NCBI GenBank assembly: GCA_964557845.1
Contig: CAZLBV010000202.1
Location: 1 to 6,052, forward strand
DNA: 6,052 nt
Reading direction: 5' to 3'
Origin: CAZLBV01 sp964557845
Lineage (GTDB): Bacteria; Acidobacteriota; Aminicenantia; Aminicenantales; Aminicenantaceae
In this document: positions 1 to 6,038 of the stretch, piece by piece
How the letters are laid out: every line of letters starts with the position of its first letter
Numbering within the stretch: the stretch's first letter is position 1
Notes under the pieces: generated by a model
What the model was told of the DNA's origin: nothing
Seen by the model: the letters and a program-made list of their open reading frames with translations, nothing else
Databases searched by the model: none
Program-made: the position numbers and the translations under genes

Positions 1-2054
1 TCCGGGATCACGTAATAATCGCCGGTAACACTTTCATATGTCATATCAAAAATGATCCCAGTCTGCTCTCCTTTGGCATTCAGCGTAGGCGATCCGGAAT
101 TGCCGCCGGTGACATTGGTTGTATTTAAGAAACATACGGGGATATCCTGAAGTTGTTTATCCATATAAGGTCCAAAATCCCGCGCGGCATAAAGCTTTTT
201 CAGTTTTTCGGGTACATGGAAGGGAAATTTCCCTGTTTCTTTTTCAAGTACGCCTTTTAGTGTCGTCTGGGATTCATAATAGACGGCATCTCTGGGCGAA
301 TATCCGTCGATGACACCATAGGTAAAACGAATGGTGGAGTTGGCGTCCGGGGCAATTCTGCCTTCATTCATTTCGAGCAGAGCCTCCAAGTAGATTTTTT
401 TGAGATCTGCTCTTTCCTGATTGAGAGCTTTGCTTTCTTCTCTTAATACTTTTATTTCCTCTTCCAACTTTGCAGCCAGGGCGATAAAGGGATCCCCGGT
501 TGCCATGACTTCCTCAGGAGTCATTTCGATCAGTTCAAGCCGTTTCTCTGAAGAGGCCAGAATTGTTTCCGAGTAGAGTTTATCCACGTAATCATTAATA
601 TCCTGTTCAGATTTTTGTGTTAAAAGTTCTTTTAACGCAAGTGGAAGCTGATCGGCTGGAATGTCCTGCATTTTTTTCAAATTGTGTTTAAGCAAGGCTC
701 GATCGGTGTTAAGATCATAGCTTCTTTCCGCTAATTCAATTCGCTGCTTGATATAAGGTAAGTTTCTTTCCTGGAATTGGGTTTCCCGCTCCATATCCGG
801 TTTCTGTCTTTCCTGGGTAGTCCTTATGATCGTATTCGCCTGTGAAAGCAAAGCCGAGCTGTATCTTCCTCCCAACTGGGTCAACACATCATTTTTCTTG
901 GAAAATTTCTGGTATTTTTCCATGAACTTTACGATCTTATCAAGTATATCCCCATATTTTTTCTTGTTTTCAGAGCTTTGTTCAACCCATGTGAGAAAAT
1001 CTTTTTCTTGCTGTTCTTTTTTCGTGAGGATACCGGATTTCTGCATGCCTTCCAGTTTTCCCTGGTAGTTCTTCAATCCATTGTTGAGGCCTTTAATAGT
1101 TCCTGCATATTTGATCTCTACTTCCCGGTTTCCCTGACCGGCTTTTTCCAGGAAGGAGATCATGTCCTGCCGAGTGGTAATGCTTTCCCGCATATTATCC
1201 AGATCGAATTTAAGCTCTGCCAGAGTATAATTCCTGTAAGTGCGTCCGGGATAACCCATGACAAAGGAAAAATCTCCATCCTTGAATCCTTCCAAAGAGA
1301 TTCTCATGACAGATTTGGGCTTATAAGGAATATTGTCGGTATGGTATGCGATCCCCTCGTTCTGCGTTGATACATAAGCCCGTAAAAAGGAAAAATCACA
1401 GGTATGCCGGGGCCACATCCAGTTATCTATGTCTCCTCCATAATTTCCCAGGTCACGGGGAGGTGCATAGACTAATCTTATGTCTCTTAATCTTTTGAAG
1501 CGGAATAAGAAGTATTGGTTCCCACTGTACATGGAGGCGACCGAGGCTCTTATGTCGGGCCCTTGTTTCTCTGTTTCTGCCACCAATTCTTTGATATTCT
1601 TTTCGATCGCGTAATACTTTTCTAAAGGTGTAAGATCTGTTTTGATGTTGGATAAGATCAGGTCAGTGACCTCATCATATCCTAAAAGGACATCAGCAAT
1701 ATATCCGTAAGCCGGAATCTCCTGACTTTTTTCCCATGCGATGAATCCATTCTGGATGTAATCATGTTCTTTGTCCGAAGCTCTCTGCAGAGCTCCAAAG
1801 GCGACATGGTGGTTGGTTAAGATCATACCTTCTTTACTGACGAACTCACCTGTGCCTCCACCTAGATAAACTACTGCGCTCATGAGTCCGGTCCCGTCTT
1901 TTTTATATAGAGCCGCCGGATCCATCTGCAGACCTAAAGCTTTAAGGTCAAGATCTATCATCTGATGGGGCATCCACATCCCATCGTCAGCGAATGAAGA
2001 AGTGATTAAAAAGGCGCTTAAGGTTAAAAATAAAAGATATTTTAAGTGTTTCAT
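1..2054 (-). CDS. S46 family dipeptidyl-peptidase (DPP7/DPP11-like), 3' end cut by window edge
   Basis: Exported serine peptidase expected to remove dipeptides from the N-terminus of oligopeptides in the periplasm. I translated it from the reverse strand; it stays open to the left edge, giving 684 residues of a family usually 700-720 long, so roughly the last 20-40 are missing. Residues 1-22 form a signal peptide (MKHLKYLLFL, then a hydrophobic core) with likely cleavage at SFA/DD. The chymotrypsin-like triad is visible: His83 in LTNHHVAFGALQ, Asp220 in NWMWPRHTCDFS, Ser653 in TGGNSGSP. Asn211, Trp212 and Arg216, which in characterised S46 enzymes hold the substrate N-terminus, are present, supporting dipeptidyl rather than endopeptidase activity. 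Residues about 330-560 are the charged helical domain typical of the family. Odd points: Met671 at the specificity position (Gly in DPP7, Arg in DPP11), no Cys pair beside His83, and only two Cys (219, 641). ATG at 2054 has an AAGGAG Shine-Dalgarno at 2066-2061, 6 bases away. Family assignment is firm; substrate preference is not. Confidence 0.95.
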   Translation of the reverse strand, partial: MKHLKYLLFLTLSAFLITSSFADDGMWMPHQMIDLDLKALGLQMDPAALYKKDGTGLMSAVVYLGGGTGEFVSKEGMILTNHHVAFGALQRASDKEHDYIQNGFIAWEKSQEIPAYGYIADVLLGYDEVTDLILSNIKTDLTPLEKYYAIEKNIKELVAETEKQGPDIRASVASMYSGNQYFLFRFKRLRDIRLVYAPPRDLGNYGGDIDNWMWPRHTCDFSFLRAYVSTQNEGIAYHTDNIPYKPKSVMRISLEGFKDGDFSFVMGYPGRTYRNYTLAELKFDLDNMRESITTRQDMISFLEKAGQGNREVEIKYAGTIKGLNNGLKNYQGKLEGMQKSGILTKKEQQEKDFLTWVEQSSENKKKYGDILDKIVKFMEKYQKFSKKNDVLTQLGGRYSSALLSQANTIIRTTQERQKPDMERETQFQERNLPYIKQRIELAERSYDLNTDRALLKHNLKKMQDIPADQLPLALKELLTQKSEQDINDYVDKLYSETILASSEKRLELIEMTPEEVMATGDPFIALAAKLEEEIKVLREESKALNQERADLKKIYLEALLEMNEGRIAPDANSTIRFTYGVIDGYSPRDAVYYESQTTLKGVLEKETGKFPFHVPEKLKKLYAARDFGPYMDKQLQDIPVCFLNTTNVTGGNSGSPTLNAKGEQTGIIFDMTYESVTGDYYVIP

Positions 2055-2072
2055 TGTTATCTCCTTCACTAG

Positions 2073-2101
2073 ATATTAGCCGAATTAGGGATGAATGGCA
2101 A
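2073..2101 (-). promoter_or_regulatory. candidate sigma70-type promoter for the S46 peptidase gene
   Basis: On the minus strand TTGCCA (2101-2096, 5/6 to consensus) is followed after exactly 17 bases by TAATAT (2078-2073, 4/6). Transcription would start near 2066, leaving only about 12 bases of leader, so the Shine-Dalgarno AAGGAG (2066-2061) would sit at the very 5' end of the mRNA. That tight fit is a reason for caution; the AT-rich DNA further upstream could hold another start. Confidence 0.35.
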
Positions 2102-2109
2102 TTTATAGA

Positions 2110-2138
2110 TTGTTTATATATACCTAGTTTATTATAAT
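2110..2138 (+). promoter_or_regulatory. candidate sigma70-type promoter for the AGCS symporter gene
   Basis: TTGTTT (2110-2115) and a perfect TATAAT (2133-2138) are separated by 17 bases. The predicted start near 2145 gives a leader of about 20 bases containing AAAGAG (2154-2159), a one-mismatch Shine-Dalgarno 6 bases before the ATG. The surrounding DNA is very AT-rich, so chance matches are possible, but spacing, -10 match and distance to the gene all agree. Confidence 0.55.
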
Positions 2139-2165
2139 GATGAAAATTTTATTAAAGAGTAAATC

Positions 2166-3509
2166 ATGGAAACAGCGATCGCTCAAATAATCACTCAGAT
2201 TCGGGATTTCATTTGGGGGTTTCCCCTTATAATTTTGTTGGTCGGGACCGGCATCCTTTTAACCATCAGGCTTAAAGGGCTTCAGGTAAGAGGGTTGTTT
2301 TATTCCCTGTATTTGGCCCTGATTAAAAGAAAAGAAGATAAGGAAGAGACCGGAGATATTTCTCATTTTCAAGCTTTGATGACCGCTTTGGCTGCCACGG
2401 TTGGGACCGGAAATATAGTCGGAGTGGCTACGGCGATAGTTGTGGGCGGGCCGGGGGCTCTATTCTGGATGTGGATAACCGGTCTCTTCGGAATGGCCAC
2501 CAAATATTCAGAAGCAGTTTTAGCCGTCAAATACCGGGAAAAAGACAAGTTCGGCACTATGAGCGGTGGCCCGATGTATTACATCACAAATGGTCTTGGT
2601 TGGAAATGGCTGGGGATCATGTTTGCGTTTTTTGCTGCGATCGCATCCTTTGGAATCGGGAATATGGTGCAGTCCAACTCTGTAGCCGATGCATTGGAAA
2701 CCTCAATTGGTATTCCCCATTGGGCTACCGGTATTCTCCTGACTCTATTTACGGCTATGGTGATTTTGGGCGGGATAAAAAGTATTGCCCGAGTAACACA
2801 GGTCTTGGTCCCATTGATGATCGTGATCTACTTCACAGGCGCGCTGGTTATTTTGGTGCTCAACATTTCGGTCATTCCTTCGATTTTTTCTCTTATTTTC
2901 CGTTCCGCCTTTTCTCCCACTGCTGCAGCCGGAGGATTTTTGGGGGCGACTATGATGCAGGCCATGAGAGAAGGGGTCGCTCGAGGAATATTTTCCAATG
3001 AGTCGGGATTGGGCTCTGCTCCTATAGCTGCTGCAGCAGCTAAAACTCCTAACCCGGTCAATCAAGCTTTGGTCTCGATGACACAGACTTTCATTGATAC
3101 TCTTGTGGTATGTACCATGACCGGATTGGTTCTGCTCTCGACCGGTTTTTGGTCTTCCGGATACACCGGAGCAGAATTGACAGCCCGTGCTTTTGATTAT
3201 GCCCTGCCTGGAGGATTTGGAAAATTCATCGTTACAGTTGGCCTGGTATTTTTTGCCTATTCCACTATTCTTGGCTGGAGTTATTACGGGGAAAAATCTG
3301 TGGAGTTTCTATTTAAAGAACGGGCCGTTAAGATTTATCGCATCGCTTTTGTTGCTTTTGTCGGGATAGGAACATTGTTGGAACTTAACACTGTGTGGAC
3401 TCTAGCCGATCTGATGAATGGTTTAATGGCCTTTCCGAATTTGATCGCTCTGGTTGCTTTAAGCGGGATAATCGTTAAAGAAACTAATAAATATTTTTAT
3501 AAAAAGTAA
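2166..3509 (+). CDS. AGCS family alanine/glycine:cation symporter (AlsT/AgcS-like)
   Basis: Inner-membrane secondary transporter that imports small neutral amino acids, typically alanine or glycine, with Na+ or H+. The 447 residues match the family's usual ~450. Signature motifs are intact and in order: ATVGTGNIVGVATAI (77-91), GGPMYYI (134-140), GIFSNESGLGSAP (274-286) and STILGWSYYGE (366-376). About ten hydrophobic segments span the protein, beginning near residue 20, with a charged loop KRKEDKEETGD (54-64) early on. The ATG at 2166 follows a weak AAAGAG ribosome site 6 bases upstream; no better upstream start fits between it and the promoter. The gene is divergent from the S46 peptidase with 111 bases between start codons, so coordinated control is possible. 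No terminator hairpin with a U-tract follows, so some read-through into mgtE cannot be excluded. Cation and amino-acid preference cannot be read from sequence alone. Confidence 0.95.
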   Translation: METAIAQIITQIRDFIWGFPLIILLVGTGILLTIRLKGLQVRGLFYSLYLALIKRKEDKEETGDISHFQALMTALAATVGTGNIVGVATAIVVGGPGALFWMWITGLFGMATKYSEAVLAVKYREKDKFGTMSGGPMYYITNGLGWKWLGIMFAFFAAIASFGIGNMVQSNSVADALETSIGIPHWATGILLTLFTAMVILGGIKSIARVTQVLVPLMIVIYFTGALVILVLNISVIPSIFSLIFRSAFSPTAAAGGFLGATMMQAMREGVARGIFSNESGLGSAPIAAAAAKTPNPVNQALVSMTQTFIDTLVVCTMTGLVLLSTGFWSSGYTGAELTARAFDYALPGGFGKFIVTVGLVFFAYSTILGWSYYGEKSVEFLFKERAVKIYRIAFVAFVGIGTLLELNTVWTLADLMNGLMAFPNLIALVALSGIIVKETNKYFYKK

Positions 3510-3526
3510 AAAAGCAGCTCACTTAA

Positions 3527-3556
3527 TTTACATTAAACGTTTATTTATGCTATTTT
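3527..3556 (+). promoter_or_regulatory. candidate mgtE-recO promoter with palindrome in its spacer
   Basis: TTTACA (3527-3532, 5/6) and an extended -10 TGcTATTTT (TG at 3548-3549, hexamer 3551-3556, 4/6) are separated by 18 bases. Predicted initiation near 3563 leaves about 20 bases to the mgtE ATG. The spacer contains the perfect 10-base palindrome TAAACGTTTA (3534-3543), which could be an operator half-turn or chance. The 74-base gap is too short for a ykoK/M-box magnesium riboswitch and none is seen. Confidence 0.4.
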
Positions 3557-3573
3557 GGATGATAGTTATTGAT

Positions 3574-3578
3574 AGAGG
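3574..3578 (+). promoter_or_regulatory. mgtE: ribosome binding site that fixes the mgtE start at 3584
   Basis: AGAGG lies 5 bases before the ATG at 3584. The reading frame stays open to a TTG at 3569, which would add five residues, but AGAGG falls inside that extension and nothing Shine-Dalgarno-like precedes the TTG. The ATG is therefore preferred. Confidence 0.7.
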
Positions 3579-3583
3579 CTAAA

Positions 3584-4945
3584 ATGCAGGTTAAATCATT
3601 ACGGATCGTCATCACTTCCGCCCGGAAATTCATCAATATGGGTGCCTTGAACCGGGTCTGGAATCTGGTGAAGAATTTCCATGCCGTAGATATAGCCTCA
3701 TTGATAACCCATCTTGTTTCCCGGGAAAGATTAATTCTTTTTAATACTGTTTTTGAAAGGAACAAAGAAAAGGCCGCTGAAGTGATCAGTGAGCTCGATC
3801 CTGAAGATGCGGTTGAAATTTTGAAAGAAATGCCGGTTGAGCAAATATCCGCATTGTTTCAAATCGTTCCCTCGGATGATGTTGTTCCCATCCTGGATAA
3901 ACTACCTCCGGAGCTGAATGAAGCCGTCTTAGCTTCCATGGAGCAAAAACCAACCGAGGAGGTCATGGGGCTTCTTCATTATGAAGAAGAAACTGCCGGA
4001 CGGATCATGTCGCCCGATTTTTATGCTCTCAATGAGAATACCAATGTCTCTGATGCCATTACAGCCATACAGCTTGAAGGTGATGTGGAATCTGCTTTTT
4101 ATCTTTATGTGGTGGATGACCAAAACCGGCTAAAAGGTGTGGTCTCTTTGCGGCGGTTATTATTTGCCCGTCCGAATACACAACTTCACGCAATTATGAC
4201 ATCAGATGTGATCAGTGTGACCACTGATACAGACCAGGAGGAAGTTGCTCGTATAGTTGCAGATTATAATTTAGTAGCGATCCCGGTTGTAAACCATGAA
4301 CAAGTTCTGGTAGGTGTCGTTACCGTAGATGATGTGATTGATGTAATCGATCAGGAAGCTACCGAAGATATGTACAAGATGGTTTCATTGGATACCTCGG
4401 ACCGGATTCAAAACAGTCCAGTTAAATCCATAAAAAAGCGGCTGCCTTTTCTTCTGCTCAGCTTATTGACGGCATCGGTAGCCCCCTGGGTTATCAGTCA
4501 TTTTCAGGGTGCCATCAAACAGGCTGTAACCCTGGCCGTGTTTATGCCTTTGGTGGCGGCTTTAGGTGGTATAGCCGGGAACCAGACGATTGCCATTATC
4601 GTCCGGGAAATCGCGATCGGCCAGACCGAATGGATCTCGGCCCGCAAGGCATTGTTCAAGGAATTGGTGGTGGGATTTGGAAACGGAGTCATTCTCGGTT
4701 CGATAATGGCAGGAGTTTCCTATTTGTTGATCGGAAATCTCTATCTGGGTTTGGTATTAGGCCTTGCGATTATTATTAATTTATTTGTTGCTGCTCTCAT
4801 CGGGACGCTCATACCTTTATTTTTAAAATTGATCAGGATGGATCCGGCTCTTGGTTCTGTTAATCTGCTAACTATGTGTACGGATTCGATCGGATTTTTA
4901 GTGTTTTTAGGTCTGGGGACGATATTCTTGAAATATTTAGTTTAA
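3584..4945 (+). CDS. mgtE: magnesium transporter MgtE
   Basis: Inner-membrane Mg2+ channel/transporter that senses cytosolic Mg2+ through its soluble domains. The 453 residues compare with about 450 for Thermus thermophilus MgtE. Order of parts: N-terminal superhelical domain (about 30-135, with LDPEDAVEILKEMP at 71-84 and EEETAGRIMSPDF at 134-146), two CBS domains (about 140-260, including DVISVTTDTDQEEVARIVAD and VVTVDDVIDVID), an acidic stretch and connecting plug helix (about 249-284) rich in Asp/Glu as expected for Mg2+ sensing, then five membrane segments (about 285-305, 312-342, 358-384, 388-414, 427-452). The pore motif is GGIAGNQT (328-335). Asp434 in TMCTDSIGF (430-438) corresponds to the pore Asp of Thermus MgtE (Asp432). 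The start is ATG 3584, not TTG 3569. recO begins 5 bases after the stop, so the two likely share an mRNA. Confidence 0.96.
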   Translation: MQVKSLRIVITSARKFINMGALNRVWNLVKNFHAVDIASLITHLVSRERLILFNTVFERNKEKAAEVISELDPEDAVEILKEMPVEQISALFQIVPSDDVVPILDKLPPELNEAVLASMEQKPTEEVMGLLHYEEETAGRIMSPDFYALNENTNVSDAITAIQLEGDVESAFYLYVVDDQNRLKGVVSLRRLLFARPNTQLHAIMTSDVISVTTDTDQEEVARIVADYNLVAIPVVNHEQVLVGVVTVDDVIDVIDQEATEDMYKMVSLDTSDRIQNSPVKSIKKRLPFLLLSLLTASVAPWVISHFQGAIKQAVTLAVFMPLVAALGGIAGNQTIAIIVREIAIGQTEWISARKALFKELVVGFGNGVILGSIMAGVSYLLIGNLYLGLVLGLAIIINLFVAALIGTLIPLFLKLIRMDPALGSVNLLTMCTDSIGFLVFLGLGTIFLKYLV

Positions 4946-4950
4946 GTTAC

Positions 4951-5679
4951 ATGCCTAAATATGAATCAGAAGCTCTGATTCTTCGTAATTACAATCTGGC
5001 GGAGCAGGATAAGATCATTGTTTTTTTCTCCCGGCAGCATGGAATTATTAAGGGAGTCGCTAAGGGAGCAAGAAAATTTAATAATCGTTTCGGCACCAGT
5101 CTGGAACCTATGACTGCTTATGTTAAGATATATTACTATTTAAAAGAGAGTAGAGAGCTGGCTGCGATCAGCCAATGTGACATTCTTGAAGATTTTTTTG
5201 AGATACAAAAAGACACCAAAATATTATTTACCCTGGGGTATTTTTCTGAACTCATTGAAGAATTCATTCCGACCCATCCAAATAATGAAATTTTATTCCG
5301 TCTGGTCTTAAAATCTCTCCAAGCCCTTAAATCCGGAATGGATTCAGATAGGCTTGGGGCGTACTTTGAAGCATGGTTTCTTAAAATGAATGGACTGCTT
5401 CCTGATTTTTCCAGGTGTAAAAAATGCGGTGTAAAACTGCCGGCAGGAGGATGGCTGTCTCCTTTAAAGGACGGTATTTACTGTGAAAATTGTACTCCTG
5501 TTAAAAAAGAACCGATCGGACCTGAGGTGATTCAATTTTTGGATTGGATCAAAAAAAATCCTCCTGATGCTGCTGATATACCCTTTAATTCTGCTCAGAT
5601 CAAGGAGATCCGTAAGGGGCTGCAGGGTATAATCATATATCACATGGAACGCGTCCCCAAATCATTATTAAATTATTAG
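4951..5679 (+). CDS. recO: DNA repair protein RecO
   Basis: Recombination mediator of the RecFOR pathway: binds single-stranded DNA and RecR, displaces SSB and helps load RecA at gaps. The 242 residues match the family's usual 240-250. The N-terminal OB-fold spans about 1-80, opening with ESEALILRNYNLAEQDKII and followed by GVAKGARK (35-42). The helical C-terminal domain carries an intact zinc-finger arrangement: Cys156-x2-Cys159 and Cys178-x2-Cys181. The frame is open further upstream to an ATG at 4876 inside mgtE, but RecO homology begins with MPKYESEA at 4951, so that start is chosen. The gene starts 5 bases after the mgtE stop with no good Shine-Dalgarno, which points to translational coupling to mgtE. 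The stop TAG at 5677-5679 touches the left arm of a large inverted repeat. Confidence 0.95.
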   Translation: MPKYESEALILRNYNLAEQDKIIVFFSRQHGIIKGVAKGARKFNNRFGTSLEPMTAYVKIYYYLKESRELAAISQCDILEDFFEIQKDTKILFTLGYFSELIEEFIPTHPNNEILFRLVLKSLQALKSGMDSDRLGAYFEAWFLKMNGLLPDFSRCKKCGVKLPAGGWLSPLKDGIYCENCTPVKKEPIGPEVIQFLDWIKKNPPDAADIPFNSAQIKEIRKGLQGIIIYHMERVPKSLLNY

Positions 5680-5794
5680 TTAAATAGGCTGATGCAAAAA
5701 TCAATATCTTTCAATCAGATTCATGGTTTTTATCTGAAATTTAAAACAATGTATGATATTGATCCCAATTAAACAGAATATCAGCCTCTTTAAC
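5679..5794. repeat. ~116-base imperfect inverted repeat abutting the recO stop
   Basis: The outer arms are 5679-5693 and 5780-5794: GTTAAAtAGGCTGAT against ATCAGCCTcTTTAAC, 15 positions with one mismatch. Inside, ATCAATATC (5700-5708) pairs perfectly with GATATTGAT (5755-5763), and TCAGAT (5715-5720) with ATCTGA (5732-5737) around an 11-base loop. The three nested stems form one long cruciform-capable arm. It lacks a clean 3' U-tract, so it is not a textbook terminator, though it may slow or end recO transcription. Both ends contain TTAA. It could be a small non-autonomous element, a remnant of one, or part of a structured RNA extending to the right. Confidence 0.7.
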
Positions 5795-5818
5795 CCTACG
5801 GGCGAACCAATCTCAGCA

Positions 5819-5885
5819 CATTTGCTTCGGCTTGGCAGGTTCAAGGTAGTTGACTACATTTTCACCTGCCGGCGCCTCGCAAATG
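5819..5885. other. long imperfect hairpin, possible structured RNA or repeat-element arm
   Basis: Pairing from outside in: CATTTGC (5819-5825) with GCAAATG (5879-5885); GGC (5829-5831) with GCC (5874-5876); two T-G wobbles; GGCAGGT (5834-5840) with ACCTGCC (5864-5870); then GTAG (5846-5849) with CTAC (5854-5857) closing a TTGA loop. That is over 20 pairs in 67 bases, interrupted by small internal loops and a bulge, resembling a folded RNA more than a simple terminator. GAACC (5804-5808) could alternatively pair with GGTTC (5838-5842). Orientation is unknown; the stems can form in transcripts of either strand. Confidence 0.6.
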
Positions 5886-5888
5886 CAC

Positions 5889-5960
5889 TAACCTTGGTCC
5901 GCTAATAATTTAAGCGATATCGTAGTTTGGTAGTAACCTCGAGCCGCTGATAATTCAGGC
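5889..5960. repeat. degenerate direct repeat, two ~27-base copies at 45-base spacing
   Basis: Copy 1 (5889-5915) and copy 2 (5934-5960) match at 21 of 27 positions by eye. Shared blocks are TAACCT, CCGCT and ATAATT, each followed by a GC. Each copy has a small potential hairpin at its 3' half: CGCT/AGCG in copy 1 and CTGA/TCAG with a TAAT loop in copy 2. The changes tend to keep local pairing possible, though two copies are too few to demonstrate covariation. Confidence 0.5.
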
Positions 5961-6007
5961 ACATGCGTATATTCGCAAAGTGTTGTGATTGCGTTTCCTT
6001 GAGCGAA

Positions 6008-6038
6008 GGTGGGTGGGGGTGGAATGGATGGAGGCGGG
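6008..6038 (+). other. G-rich tract with quadruplex potential
   Basis: The plus strand carries closely spaced G-runs: GG 6008-6009, GGG 6011-6013, GGGGG 6015-6019, GG 6021-6022, GG 6026-6027, GG 6030-6031, GG 6033-6034 and GGG 6036-6038. This permits two-tetrad quadruplexes; only three runs reach three Gs, so a three-tetrad form would need the run of five split or a bulge. No coding explanation was found. Confidence 0.45.

Noticed and set aside
978..1370. Plus-strand open frame of 130 codons
   Set aside because: It lies wholly antisense to the S46 peptidase, whose translation carries recognisable family motifs; the plus frame has no recognisable domain.
2471..3001. 176-codon open frame in another frame of the symporter gene
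   Set aside because: The overlapping 2166-3509 frame carries all AGCS motifs; this frame's product is low-quality and Arg/Ser/Cys-rich, typical of an out-of-frame shadow.
3569..3583. TTG start extending MgtE by five residues
   Set aside because: The AGAGG ribosome site at 3574-3578 lies inside the extension and correctly serves the ATG at 3584.
3510..3583. Rho-independent terminator after the symporter gene
   Set aside because: No GC-rich hairpin followed by a T-run is present; only the short palindrome TAAACGTTTA is seen.
4571..4594. MgtE pore motif GGIAGNQT with Ile instead of the Asn in Thermus MgtE
   Set aside because: I recall GGIAG-type motifs as common in other MgtE proteins, so this looks like normal family variation.
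4876..4950. N-terminal extension of RecO from an ATG inside mgtE
   Set aside because: The 25 extra residues overlap the end of MgtE, and RecO family similarity begins at the ATG at 4951.
5679..5794. Integron attC site suggested by GTTAAAT and CTTTAAC ends
   Set aside because: attC sites run RYYYAAC first and GTTRRRY last; here the order is reversed and the right core starts with C. No integrase is present.
5834..5860. tRNA-like T-arm (GGTTCAA)
   Set aside because: No 5-base stem closes the loop in the right place, and no acceptor, D or anticodon arms can be drawn.
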